Positions 1-10,147 of a DNA stretch of 64,000 nucleotides are shown one piece after another. The DNA is from Spraguea lophii (Eukaryota; Microsporidia; Spragueidae). A program made the position numbers and the translations under genes. The stretch covers positions 39,955 through 103,954 of the forward strand of contig LDOQ01000076.1 of assembly GCA_001887945.1 (NCBI GenBank). Reading direction: 5' to 3'. Numbering within the stretch: the first letter of the stretch is position 1; each line of letters starts with the position of its first letter. The notes beneath the pieces are model-generated. The model was not told where the DNA came from, searched no databases, and saw nothing but the letters and a program-made list of their open reading frames with translations.

Positions 1-1762
1 TATTTTCATTCTTAGCAAATGTAGAAATATTTATTATTGTATCCAATTTAATATAAGATGATAATGATTGTAATACCAAATCATTTATATAATTTAATCT
101 ATTTCTTACTGATAGATTTTCTACTTTTAATATTTTATCTTCATAGAGTGTTGAATAAAATCCTACACCTTCATTGTTTATCTTAAAATCTTTATCCTGT
201 TTTTCTATTTTTATTTCTTTTTCTTTCATTTCTACCAAAATCTCTTTATCTCCAAATTTAATTTTTAATGGAATAAACCACTTCTCTCCTTTAGTGTCTT
301 TTTCTATTCCCTTGAAAAATCTTTCTTGTGTTATTTTTATTTCATTTTCTTCTTCTGTTATTCTTAAAAGAGGAAAACCTTCTTTTTTAGTCCAATCATT
401 CATTAATGAATAAACATCATGTTTGGTGTCACTAAGAGCATTCCAAAGATCAGCAGATTCTGCGTTGGAATATTGGTATTTTTTTATATAATTTTGTAAT
501 CTCTGTTGAAAATTAGTCTCTCCAATGTAATTTTCTACCATTCGTATCAACGATGAACTTTTAGAATAAGAAATCGCATCAAAGATTTGTTCTACTTCCT
601 CAGGAGTTTTTACTTCTACTTCAATAGGATGGGTATTATTCAAAGAATCTAATTCCATTCCTCTATAAACCTCATCATTCATAAAGGTTGTTTCTACATC
701 CCAATCTATAATATCCTTAGGAAACTTTGTAATACATTTCATAGCAGCCCATGTTGCAAAACCTTCATTTAGCCATAAATCTTTCCACCACTTCATAGTA
801 ACTAAATTTCCAAACCACTGATGAGCTAATTCGTGACAAATTACTTCTGAAACTCTTTTTAATGCATTAACAGTACTAATATTCTTATCGTATAACAACG
901 CAGTATTTCTGTAAGTGACTAACCCCCAGTTTTCCATAGCACCCATACTAAATTCAGGTATCGCAACATTATCTAATTTTTTAAGAGGATATTTTACACC
1001 AAAGTAATCTCCATATACTTCTAAACTCTTCTTTGTTACTTTTAAAGAAAATTCACCTAAATCTTTCAATCCTTCTACCGTATAAGTTCTTAATGTTATT
1101 TCATCTAATTTATCTTCCAAAAATTCTATTTCTCCTATTACAAATGCCAAAAGATACGTACTCATTTTAGGTGTATCTGCAAATTCCACAATTTTATTAT
1201 TTTCATTTATTTCTTCTTTAACAACCTCAGTATTTGAAAGAATAGAAAATTTTTTATCCGCCGTAATTTTCATTTTAAACACAGCCTTCAAAAGAGGATG
1301 ATCGAAACAAGGAATAGCCAATCTTGCATAACCAGGCTCAAAATGAGTAGAATAAATTATTTTCTTTTCATCCCCTACTTTATAAACACTTTTATAAAAT
1401 CCTTCCATATTATCCTTCATCACACCCTGATATTTTACCAATAACAAATATTCACGAACCTCCAACTCCTTTGTATAAATCTTTATCTCATCATCCTCCA
1501 TTTTATATTCTTTTACCAAATTTACATCATCACTATATTTAACTCTCTTTTCTCTTCTAACCTCATCAAAACTATTTTTATCTTCCAACATAACTATTTC
1601 TTCTATTTTCAATCCTTTTGAATTTATAGCAAATTTATCTGTCTTCTCCTTTACCTGCACCTTAATAACATTAACACCTAAATAATCATCATCCTGTACC
1701 ACAATATCTATAAAATAATTTACAGGATATACCTTCATCCAATAATCATTACCAGCAACCAT
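1..1762 (-). CDS. M1-family zinc aminopeptidase (partial, C-terminus beyond left edge)
   Basis: This is a puromycin-sensitive/Ape2-type aminopeptidase that removes N-terminal residues from peptides, probably in the cytosol. The reading frame is open from 1762 to the window edge, about 587 codons, so only the C-terminal part of a protein normally near 850 residues is missing. The substrate-binding GAMEN motif lies at residues 274-278. The zinc site is HELAH at 310-314 with the third ligand Glu333 in WLNEGFA, giving the complete HEXXH-X18-E signature. The N-terminal beta domain and the thermolysin-like domain are both recognisable. I start at 1762 because CCCC lies directly before that ATG; an in-frame ATG at 1840 would add 26 residues that include a hydrophobic run. 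Family membership is certain; the exact substrate class is not. Confidence 0.95.
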   Translation of the reverse strand, partial: MVAGNDYWMKVYPVNYFIDIVVQDDDYLGVNVIKVQVKEKTDKFAINSKGLKIEEIVMLEDKNSFDEVRREKRVKYSDDVNLVKEYKMEDDEIKIYTKELEVREYLLLVKYQGVMKDNMEGFYKSVYKVGDEKKIIYSTHFEPGYARLAIPCFDHPLLKAVFKMKITADKKFSILSNTEVVKEEINENNKIVEFADTPKMSTYLLAFVIGEIEFLEDKLDEITLRTYTVEGLKDLGEFSLKVTKKSLEVYGDYFGVKYPLKKLDNVAIPEFSMGAMENWGLVTYRNTALLYDKNISTVNALKRVSEVICHELAHQWFGNLVTMKWWKDLWLNEGFATWAAMKCITKFPKDIIDWDVETTFMNDEVYRGMELDSLNNTHPIEVEVKTPEEVEQIFDAISYSKSSSLIRMVENYIGETNFQQRLQNYIKKYQYSNAESADLWNALSDTKHDVYSLMNDWTKKEGFPLLRITEEENEIKITQERFFKGIEKDTKGEKWFIPLKIKFGDKEILVEMKEKEIKIEKQDKDFKINNEGVGFYSTLYEDKILKVENLSVRNRLNYINDLVLQSLSSYIKLDTIINISTFAKNEN

Positions 1763-1763
1763 A

Positions 1764-1767
1764 GGGG
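1764..1767 (-). promoter_or_regulatory. CCCC start-proximal motif of the aminopeptidase gene
   Basis: On the minus strand CCCC ends one base before the ATG at 1762. C-rich triplets immediately before the start are the characteristic microsporidian promoter/start signal. Here the motif decides between two in-frame ATGs. Confidence 0.6.
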
Positions 1768-1840
1768 CAACAAAAAAAAGAAACATATATGTTTCTTTTG
1801 ATAAAACTTTAAAAAGATAAAAATGATTTACTTCAAACAT

Positions 1841-2189
1841 ATCAGAAGATAAAGAAGAAGAAGATAAGAAGATAGTTTTTATAAAGAACCATTAATAATA
1901 ATTTGTATTATAAATTAAATCAATGATAAAAAAATAAGAATACAAAGAATAAATTAAATAATAAATAAAATAATGTTTTATATTTGTTATTTGTATAATT
2001 TAATATTTTTATATATGAAGAATATTTTTATATATTTTATTTATTATTTATAATATTTTTATTTCATATGATTTATAGATTGTGATAATTTAATATAATT
2101 AAAATAAATTAAATTACATTTAATTTCAAAATATAGAAAACATAAATAAATATTAAATTAATAAGTTTTAATATGTTTTAATATCTTGT
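1841..2189. other. AT-rich spacer, nothing recognised
   Basis: This is the divergent spacer upstream of the aminopeptidase gene. It is almost pure A+T with no reading frame, RNA gene or repeat that I can support. Confidence 0.5.
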
Positions 2190-2545
2190 TTTTGAAAATT
2201 TTAAAATAAAAAATGATATAACAAAAGTGATTGAGTGGATGAATGTTTGGTAATGTGACTTTGTTGTGTCTTATATGACAATTCTATTACCAAATTAAAG
2301 TAGTAGTTAATTGATAATGTTATAATTTTTATAATGATTGATGACTTGGTTAATATTATATTAAGAATTATTAGAATCTAAATAAATTAAAACTGACGGT
2401 GTTGTATACCAGATACAAAATTATAACATTTTAGAGTATAGGTTAAGATAAAGATAATTCTTAAATGTAGTGAAACCAGTTATTATAAATAATTCGTATT
2501 TGAGGAACCAACAGTCTTAAATCATACTGAAATGTATTCCGACGA
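2190..2545 (+). mobile_element. Degenerate copy of the tRNA-headed SINE-like family (headless)
   Basis: The segment contains, in order, the family's body blocks: an ACCAAATTAAAG-like block near 2290, a TTGATGACTTGGTTAATATTAT-like block near 2340, a TTATAACATTTTAGAGTATA block near 2420, a GTAGTGAAACCAG block near 2468, and GGAACCAACAGTCTTAAAT near 2503. The order and spacing match the copies at 13.9 and 25.9 kb. No box A/B head is recognisable. Boundaries are approximate. Confidence 0.6.
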
Positions 2546-2739
2546 AATAATTTTACATTTTAAAGTTTTATTTAAAAATAATTGAATTTGATTTAACTTT
2601 TTTTAATTTTGAAATGTAATATCACAACCAATAGAAGCAGGTTTCTGAGTATATATTGCAAAATTATGATTAAATCTTTTACAAGAATAAAAATTAGTAC
2701 AAATCAGGGTTGCTATAAATTTAAAAATAAACAGAATCT

Positions 2740-2902
2740 AATAAAAAAAAAACAAAATATCACAAAATCTAATAATTTAAGATAACATAAGTTGAGGTAT
2801 AACCTATACATTTACTATAAACTCTGTAAATATAAATCAAATAACTTCAAGATAAATACCACAAATATTCATAAAACTTCTTTAAATAAAAATTTCATTT
2901 AA
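2740..2902 (+). mobile_element. Degenerate 3' fragment of the SINE-like family
   Basis: It ends in a block resembling the type-B tail of the family (CTTCTTTAAATAAAAATTTC near 2878), preceded by weakly similar body sequence. It is heavily decayed, so the call rests mainly on the tail. Confidence 0.4.
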
Positions 2903-3209
2903 AAAAATACAAACTTATAATTTTGATCGTATTTATAGAGAAATATTATTCATTTAATGTATTATTATATCTGAACTAAAGCTTTATAATTTTTATAAAA
3001 ATAATTCCATTGATTTTATTATACTATTGAATTTGATTGAATTCAATTTTCAAATTACCAATATATTGATTCCAACATAATGTAATTAAAAAGATTGATA
3101 ACACCACATTAAGATATTAAAATATAAATTTATTTTCTTAAAATATTTTTTATTTACATTATTATATTTCATTCTTTTAATTTAATCTGCATATTTTTAT
3201 CCCCACGAA

Positions 3210-3938
3210 ATGAAATTAGACACTTCCAAATCCGATGTATCTATCTGGCTAGTAAAACTACCTCCATATTTATCAGAACGTATTCTTAATGCCTCATCTG
3301 ATACAACAGAATTAGAAATAGGAAGTTTAGAAATAACACAATCAGAAAACAACCAAGCTGCAGTTACATTAGACCTTTCAAATGATTCTAGATTTACTGA
3401 TCTTCCACAAGATTATGAAATAAAATTTATTGATACATCACTCCCACTTTACGTATCGAGAGAAGAATTACATGAAAATCCAATGTTTGAAAATATTACA
3501 CGCATAGAAGGTAAAATAGTTAAAGAATGTTTTGTTAGTCCGGTAATCAATAAAAAATATATAGCATTTAAAAAACAAAGACAGGCAGTTAGTGTAGCAA
3601 ATAATAAAAAAGAAATACAAGTTATTGATTATCTTAAGGAGGGTAGAAAAGGAGAAAGATTCGGATCAGCAACAGAATTGGAAGTGCATGCTAGAAGAAG
3701 AAGAATTGAGTTGGCTAATAAAAAGAGAGAAAGATTGGATAAAGAATATATTATAAATATAATGTTTAAGGCATTTGAAAAACATGATGAGTGGACAGTA
3801 AAAGATTTGGCTGATTTCGGTGGACAGCCCATAGCAGCAATACAAGAGGTTATATCAGAAATATGTGAATTGAATAAAAAAGATAATAAAAATACGTATA
3901 CTTTAAAAGCAGAATATAAAAATAATTTAAAAAATTAA
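3210..3938 (+). CDS. TFG2: Transcription initiation factor TFIIF subunit beta (RAP30/Tfg2)
   Basis: This is the small subunit of TFIIF, which binds RNA polymerase II, suppresses non-specific DNA binding and helps recruit the polymerase to promoters. The 242-residue protein follows RAP30 from end to end. The N-terminal dimerisation part begins with a WLVKLPPYLS block (family WLVKVPKYLS). The central 'RIEGKIVKECFVSPV' block sits near residue 105. The C-terminal winged-helix domain runs from about 170 to 242, with FEKHDEWTVKDLADFGGQP and the end block NTYTLKAEYK. CCCC lies just upstream of the ATG. The length is close to yeast/animal RAP30 without their insertions. TFIIA-gamma at the right end of the window belongs to the same initiation machinery. 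No oddities are seen. Confidence 0.92.
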   Translation: MKLDTSKSDVSIWLVKLPPYLSERILNASSDTTELEIGSLEITQSENNQAAVTLDLSNDSRFTDLPQDYEIKFIDTSLPLYVSREELHENPMFENITRIEGKIVKECFVSPVINKKYIAFKKQRQAVSVANNKKEIQVIDYLKEGRKGERFGSATELEVHARRRRIELANKKRERLDKEYIINIMFKAFEKHDEWTVKDLADFGGQPIAAIQEVISEICELNKKDNKNTYTLKAEYKNNLKN

Positions 3939-4031
3939 ATAAAAAGTATCTGTAACTGTTATTCTATCTTTTAATAAAAATTATGTAATTTTAAAATATT
4001 TTATTTATTCTTATTCTTACTGATTGAGTAC

Positions 4032-4311
4032 GTTAATAAGAATACCTTAATAAAACAGGTTAGATGAAAAAATATAATATCTTAAAATAAGAAGGGTGAA
4101 AAAATATAATACTTAAAACAAGAAGGGTGAAAGACTTCTCCTCGTTTATTAGAAAATAATAATTTAAAACAAAAGAATAAAATATTATCTTTAATAAAAA
4201 ACATTATTCTTTTTTATTCTTTTGAAAAAGAAGAGAAATCTTTCACCTCACCTGTTTTAAGGTATTCTATTTTTTTATCTCATCTGTTTTAAGGTATTCT
4301 ATTTTATTAAC
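4032..4311. mobile_element. Foldback/MITE-like element with long inverted arms
   Basis: The element begins GTTAATAA and ends TTATTAAC. Behind these ends, the left arm (about 4032-4144) and the right arm (about 4232-4311) are imperfect reverse complements. Shared blocks include GAATACCTTAA..AAACAG and GGTGAAAGA(C/T)TTCTC(C/T)TC. Each arm contains a repeated unit (GAAGGGTGAAA twice on the left, CTGTTTTAAGGTATTCTAT twice on the right). The centre is AT-rich and has no reading frame. A long-arm, non-coding, roughly 280-bp palindromic structure fits a foldback or MITE element. No clear target-site duplication is seen. Confidence 0.65.
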
Positions 4312-5005
4312 AAAATAATAAATATCCAATTACAAATTAAATACAAAATATTTAAATTAAATATTGATTCTTATTATTCTGAGATATCTACAACCATAAT
4401 TTTTACAAATTTCTTTAAAGGATATAAAAAAAAAACACTTATTATTTTATTACAAATTTATAACAATAATAAATTAATATAACTATTATATTAAATAATT
4501 AAATAATTATATTAATAACTGTTAGAATAATAATAGTTATATTAATTTATATTTACCTTTTAAGGTTATCAATCTTATCACCTCCTTTAAAAGTCACAAT
4601 CTTTCAATAAAAATAATTATAACAAAAATAGAAATAATAACAATAATTGTAATGACAGTATAATAAAGATTATATTTATTATTATAATTGTTATAATCTT
4701 AATATAACTATTATTACTATAATTATAATTATTATAATCTTAACATTATTATTATATCTTCTATATAATTTCTATTATAAATAATATTATTTCTATTATA
4801 AATAATATATTATTAATTTACCATATTTGTATTACAACTATATTCAGTTACAATCTTAATATTACTTTTATAAACTATAATATATATTATTTATAGTAAT
4901 TATAATAATTATAACCATTATATATTATTATTTCCTATTTTTATATATTTTTTATAATTTATCAATTTTTTAATCATTTTTTTTTAATAAAAAGAAAATA
5001 TTGTT
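4312..5005. other. AT-rich spacer, nothing recognised
   Basis: This is nearly pure A+T, dominated by TTATAAT/ATTATTA-like simple sequence. No gene, RNA or family repeat could be supported. Confidence 0.5.
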
Positions 5006-7993
5006 ATGGTGTTAGATAAGATGACACAGTATAAAGATAATTATAAAATATTAAATAAATATATAAAACATAATAATATTATAGAAAATAGATATAAAGA
5101 TAATAATATTATAGAAGAAATAAATGTAAGTAGTATAGAAGATGATATTAAAGATGTAAAAATTAAATATAAAAAAGTTATACAGGAATTTAAAGATAAA
5201 TATATTATAGGTAATATATTAGATATTAATGGAGAGAGTATTTTAAATATATTAGATATTAAAGATGATAGTATAGTGAATGAAGATAACGATGATGATG
5301 AGAGTATATTAAATATAGAGAATGAAGAGAATATAATAAGTATAGATAACGAAGAAGAGAGTATAATGAGTATAGAGAATGAATACAATAGTATAGAGAG
5401 TATAGATAATGAAGGAAAGATTGTAGAAGAAAATATAGATAATAAAGAGAATATAATAAGTATAAATAAAGAAGAAAGTATATTAAGTATAGATAACGAA
5501 GAGAGTATAATAAATATAGAGAATATAGATAATGAAGAGAGTATATTAAGTATAGGTAGTGAAGAAAGTATAAACATTATAGAAGATAATATACACAATG
5601 ATATAAAAAACAATATAAAAGATGATATAGATAATGAATATATTGTAGATAACATAGAAAATAATATTTATACAATAAAAGAATTAAAAAATGATATAGA
5701 AGATAGAAAAGACAATAATACTATTAAAAATAATAAGAGAACAAAAAACAATAAAAATCAAAAAGAAAATAAATATAAAATGAAAACAAATAACAATAAT
5801 ATGTTTACATATATCAAAAGATTATCAAATAAATATAATAATATAAAGAGAAAGATAGAAGATAATAATAATATTAATGTAAATAATAAAAGTATATCTG
5901 ATAATATAATCTATATACCGTATCTATCTTCATTGAAATATAAAATAAATGGTATAGAAATATTGGTAAGAGATAATACACTTACTGTTATAAAAATAAA
6001 TACAATAGAAAATAGATTAAATAGTATGGATTTATTTATTAGAAGAATAGATGATATAAAATTTTATATAAAAGATAATTATCTTTATATTCAAAGTAAA
6101 CAAGATTTAAATGATAATAGTTATAATAACGGTTATGATAATAGTTATAATAGCAATATTACTACTGACAATAACAATAATAATCATATTAATAATACTA
6201 CTAATATAGATGATAGTATTTGTAGCTTCTCAAAAGAAAATATAAATTATAAGATAAAGATAAAAAATATAAATGTTAGAGATTTGATTATATTTTTAAA
6301 TTATTTAAAATATTGTAATAATACATTTGTAGATGATAGAGAGTATATGAAATATGTTTATAATACGAATTATAATTTTTATGAGATATTTAAATATTAT
6401 AATGTAGATTATGTGGGGTTAGGTGGGGTTAATATTCATGGATTTGAAGGTAGGATAGGTACGAATGTAGAATTATTTTATTTTTATGTTTTAAATTATG
6501 TTTTAAAATTATATTTGGAAAATAATATGATGGATAAAATGTATAGTTATAATTTTAATGGTATAATAATAGGTGTATTGGTTAATAGTAAAAGGGAATC
6601 TAAATATTATATAAAATATTTGGATACGTATGTAAATTTATCTTATATAAGAAATATATCTTCTGTGCAATATCATAATGTTGGACAATATGATAGTGGT
6701 AAGATAAAAAATAGAAATTTTAAAGATGTGAAATATTCTTATGAAGTTGATTGTAGAAGTTCGATGGAAAAAATAATTTTAAAATATTTAAACTCTATGA
6801 AAATTAAGATTGTATTTAGTTCCGATCATTTGAATAATATTTTATTACTTAATACAATATGTAATGGCTTGTCTGGTATAAAATATAGTAGAGAAGAAAT
6901 ATTGGATTATTTTACATATAAATACAATATAATAATAAAAGATAAAAAGTGGTATAATAAAAATGAAGATAAACAAATATTATATCAAGAAGAGATAAAA
7001 AGAAATAAACAAAATAAATATATTGGAATAGAATATTATAAAAATAATAAAATAAATATTGTAGGTGTTGGTATATCTTCATTTATGGAAGATAAAGGGT
7101 TACCAAAGGTTAGTAAAAATAAAAATATAGAAGATATATATAAGAGTATAAATATATTTAAAAATCCTAGAATATATGATAATAAATATACAATATTTTA
7201 TATTCTACATAATATGTTCTATATAAATATAAAATATATTTTTAAAGTAAAATGTAATAAAAATAGAAAGAAGGTTATTATAGATATAATAATGAATATA
7301 AATATAAATGATATAATAAAAATATCTAAGGAATCGAAACAAGGAATTAATAATAGTAAAATAGATAGTAGAATATTTATAAAAAATTATATTTTTATTA
7401 TAAAATATTATATAAAGAAATGTAATACAGAAAATATTGATAAAAAGTATTTAGAAAATTATATTTATCTATTATTTATAAATAATTATAATTATAATAC
7501 TTTCATAAATAAATACAATCTATTTATTCCTAAGATATTATATTCTAGAATAAAATATATATTGAAAAATAACATTAACATGACCTTAAGTAACCCTAAT
7601 GATACTATAGAAGATATATATTTTTATAATAAAATAAAACTGTATTTAAAGGCATATGATGAATTAGAATACAATATATTTCAATATTTATTATTGTATA
7701 ATAGATATAATAATATAAATAGTAATGATATAAGAATATTAGTAAATATGTTAAATATATATTTTAATTTAAAAATATTTAGAATACGATATAAAGAAAG
7801 AGAGAGAAGTTATAATCATATGGATGATATTAAAGGCATGGCAATCGATAGGTTTAGCAGAGGAAAGATGATAAAATATATTTTTATCAAAACAAAATTA
7901 ATATTTATAAATGAATATTTAAATGGAGAAAATAATAAAATACAGCATATGCTTAGTAAACTAAGAATATTATATAATCATTATTTTAAATAA
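5006..7993 (+). CDS. Large Asn/Ile/Lys-rich protein of unknown function
   Basis: I do not recognise this 995-residue protein. Residues about 70-215 are a low-complexity acidic stretch built from irregular repeats of the type S-I-[LM]-[SN]-I-[DE]-N-E-E. It is followed by a Lys/Asn-rich linker. From about residue 300 the sequence becomes less repetitive and looks globular. It has a mixed hydrophobic pattern, a glycine-rich YVGLGG turn near residue 470 and several Tyr/Ile-rich predicted helices up to the C-terminus. There is no signal peptide. No zinc finger, kinase or nucleotide-binding motif was seen. The start ATG lacks a CCC motif; a second in-frame ATG lies six codons downstream. The long open frame in AT-rich DNA supports a real gene. 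A yeast-type scaffold with diverged sequence is possible but not shown. Confidence 0.75.
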   Translation: MVLDKMTQYKDNYKILNKYIKHNNIIENRYKDNNIIEEINVSSIEDDIKDVKIKYKKVIQEFKDKYIIGNILDINGESILNILDIKDDSIVNEDNDDDESILNIENEENIISIDNEEESIMSIENEYNSIESIDNEGKIVEENIDNKENIISINKEESILSIDNEESIINIENIDNEESILSIGSEESINIIEDNIHNDIKNNIKDDIDNEYIVDNIENNIYTIKELKNDIEDRKDNNTIKNNKRTKNNKNQKENKYKMKTNNNNMFTYIKRLSNKYNNIKRKIEDNNNINVNNKSISDNIIYIPYLSSLKYKINGIEILVRDNTLTVIKINTIENRLNSMDLFIRRIDDIKFYIKDNYLYIQSKQDLNDNSYNNGYDNSYNSNITTDNNNNNHINNTTNIDDSICSFSKENINYKIKIKNINVRDLIIFLNYLKYCNNTFVDDREYMKYVYNTNYNFYEIFKYYNVDYVGLGGVNIHGFEGRIGTNVELFYFYVLNYVLKLYLENNMMDKMYSYNFNGIIIGVLVNSKRESKYYIKYLDTYVNLSYIRNISSVQYHNVGQYDSGKIKNRNFKDVKYSYEVDCRSSMEKIILKYLNSMKIKIVFSSDHLNNILLLNTICNGLSGIKYSREEILDYFTYKYNIIIKDKKWYNKNEDKQILYQEEIKRNKQNKYIGIEYYKNNKINIVGVGISSFMEDKGLPKVSKNKNIEDIYKSINIFKNPRIYDNKYTIFYILHNMFYINIKYIFKVKCNKNRKKVIIDIIMNININDIIKISKESKQGINNSKIDSRIFIKNYIFIIKYYIKKCNTENIDKKYLENYIYLLFINNYNYNTFINKYNLFIPKILYSRIKYILKNNINMTLSNPNDTIEDIYFYNKIKLYLKAYDELEYNIFQYLLLYNRYNNINSNDIRILVNMLNIYFNLKIFRIRYKERERSYNHMDDIKGMAIDRFSRGKMIKYIFIKTKLIFINEYLNGENNKIQHMLSKLRILYNHYFK

Positions 7994-8427
7994 AAAATTA
8001 TTATTAAATAAAAGTGAAAATTTTTTTTTCGTTTTTATAAAAATTAATAGATATCATATTCCGTGAACAAGGTGGAACCGTTTTCTATAAAAATATTGAC
8101 AGAAACTTATTCATCTGGTACTTTCTATGTTTATTTAAAGAATAAAACCTTTTGTTAAATATTATATAATATATTTATTTTTTTCTATATATATTCTTTC
8201 TATAACCGAAATATAAATAATTGTTTAATGTTTCAATCTGTTTCGAATGCTATTTATTAACCAATCGACATTCTTAGATGATGTGGTTATTTTTAATTAT
8301 AAAAAAAGGGAAGAAGATATTAGGATATATTGGATAAATTGAAATAATTATAAATCACATACAAACAAGAAACATTTTAAATAAAATACTAGTTGTATTA
8401 TATTTTTTATGTAAAACTAATGAATTT
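7994..8427. other. Spacer, nothing recognised
   Basis: This lies between the 995-residue gene and a full SINE-like copy. I see no reading frame or RNA gene. Slightly higher GC blocks around 8040-8110 and 8210-8290 may be decayed repeat, but I could not match them to the family. Confidence 0.4.
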
Positions 8428-8880
8428 TAAACTGCTTAACTGAGTGGTTATGGGATGGTAATTAAATCTCAAGCCTGGCTTCAAATCCCCATCCAGAAGA
8501 ATTTACAAAAAAAAAGATTAAAAGAAGGAAAAGGCTGTTGAATAAGTGTGAATTGGATAAGTGTAATAATAGATACACCCTGTACGGAACCCGTTATTGG
8601 ACTAAAATAATATCAACTGATATAATTGCAACCCCTGTATTTATTTGTGACTCAGTTGGTGTTATGGCAAACAAGAGATTAGAAATCTTTAAGGAATTGG
8701 AAAAGAAATGTGCACATACGTAAAATCCCAACGTTCAGGAGCACAAGGTAAGATTATATTAATGCATATTTGTAACGAAATCAGTTAGTACAAGCTTAAA
8801 CATGTTTCGGAAATTAAATAACGCAGACCACAATAAGCTGCAATTAGTCAGGAAATTACGATAAATAAAAGTTTTACTTA
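8428..8880 (+). mobile_element. Near-complete tRNA-headed SINE-like element
   Basis: The head contains a box A-like TAACTGAGTGG at 8437-8447 and a box B-like GCTTCAAATCC at 8478-8488, 30 nt apart, as in a tRNA gene. The head is followed by the family junction CAGAAGAATTT. The body carries ATTTATTTGTGACTCAGTTG (8638-8657), TTAATGCATATTTGTAACGA (8759-8778) and CAGTTAGTACAAGC. The tail has GCAGACCACAATAAGCTGCA and ends ATAAATAAAAGTTTTACTT. The layout is collinear with the minus-strand copy at 56.8-57.3 kb. No protein-coding function is supported; the short frame inside it lacks an ATG start. Confidence 0.8.
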
Positions 8881-9178
8881 AATAAATATAAATATCTTAT
8901 ATATATATAAATGGCAAGTTTCAAAGTTTTCAAAATTTTAATTTTAATTATCGCCAAACATTCCATGTCTTTTAAAATATGTGGTAAGACTTATTTCGTT
9001 CCATCCACATATATTATTTCATGGTCATCTTCATTATCTATAATGATAAAAAATAAGAATCATAACAACAATCACAACATCGGCAATTACATATATTAAA
9101 TTTTATTATCTTTCTCGTTATTACTCGAATCTCTTGGATCTTGGTTATCTGTATTTTCTGTAACCAGGGTATTTAATG

Positions 9179-10147
9179 TTACTTGTGTTTTCTCGGTTCC
9201 AATCTTTTTTGACAACATTGATATTTATTCGTTAAATCAGGGTTTGGAGTTTCGATTTCATCTGTTTGTGTACTATTCTCATTCAGTATTATATTTTTAT
9301 TATTTTCATCTCGTGGTTTATTTGTTTTTTTACATAAACACAATATTTCTTTATTCATGTTACATTGGTTCGCACTCTTTCCAATATATCCATTAATCAT
9401 TCCACGATTGTGTGTCTCATAATAAAATTTAGTATATACTTCCGAATAAATATAATTAAATATAAAGGCATCGATATTATATGTTTTTGAATCTTTATCA
9501 ATTGTTAAATTATCCAAATCATATTTTCCTTGTCCCGGTTTTAAAGGATATACATTGTATATATCTTGATCTCCTGAACATTCAGAATTAGAATTTGTGG
9601 TATTATCAAAACAATCCAATGGGAGAATTAAATATTTAGAACAAAAATTCAATCCGAGGAGACGAATTGTTTTGGAGGGCTGATCCTGTAACAGAGTAGA
9701 TATCTTTATTGAATTCGAGAAACAATTATACCATAAAGTTGTATGGAAACACTTTTCTTCTATAAATGCTGTTACTTTAAAAACTACTGAGAGAATTTTA
9801 AGACGTATATCAGAAACATTTGATGTTAAATCCCCATTCATTATTCTATAAAAATCAGGTTCTTCTACATAAATAAGTGCAGTCTGTTCATTGTCCCTAA
9901 ATTCAAGCTCAACACCATCATATTCTATTTCTGTGATTTTCACCTGTTTTCTTTGTTCCGTACAATTTGGCGAAGAAATTGACATTATGCCATTGATTTC
10001 ATATTTTTCTTTTTTGATATTTTCTATTCTTATTACTTTTTTTCTTTCTTCCGTGTTAATATTATTATTTGTTGCATTAATATTTTGCAAAAATCCATCA
10101 TAATTCAAAATTATGAATGTCATAAATAAATTTAAAAAATTAACCAT
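9179..10147 (-). CDS. Secreted protein of unknown function, paralogue of the locus at 37.4-38.3 kb
   Basis: This is a 322-residue protein with an N-terminal hydrophobic segment (about residues 3-22) that looks like a signal peptide. It is paralogous along its length to the broken locus at 37353-38281. Shared blocks are QNI-ATN, I-KITEIEY-GV, FKVTAFIEEKCFHTTLW and MINGYIGxxxxQxNMN. Conserved cysteines and several N-x-S/T sites fit a disulphide-bonded secreted protein. I recognise no named domain. In microsporidia such lineage-specific secreted paralogues are often host-exposed, which is inference here. A readable continuation in another frame follows the stop (see findings). Confidence 0.8.
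   Translation of the reverse strand: MVNFLNLFMTFIILNYDGFLQNINATNNNINTEERKKVIRIENIKKEKYEINGIMSISSPNCTEQRKQVKITEIEYDGVELEFRDNEQTALIYVEEPDFYRIMNGDLTSNVSDIRLKILSVVFKVTAFIEEKCFHTTLWYNCFSNSIKISTLLQDQPSKTIRLLGLNFCSKYLILPLDCFDNTTNSNSECSGDQDIYNVYPLKPGQGKYDLDNLTIDKDSKTYNIDAFIFNYIYSEVYTKFYYETHNRGMINGYIGKSANQCNMNKEILCLCKKTNKPRDENNKNIILNENSTQTDEIETPNPDLTNKYQCCQKRLEPRKHK

Noticed and set aside
5041..5655. 204-codon minus-strand frame opposite the 995-residue gene
   Set aside because: It is the mirror of the acidic low-complexity repeats and reads only Ser/Leu/Ile; the plus-strand gene continues far beyond it.
8538..8723. 61-codon frame inside the SINE-like element
   Set aside because: It begins at a non-ATG codon, and its sequence is the element's body, which is broken by stops in other copies.
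8911..9099. 62-codon frame downstream of the SINE-like copy
   Set aside because: It lies antisense to the region just beyond the secreted-protein gene's stop, shows no recognisable domain and lacks a CCC motif.
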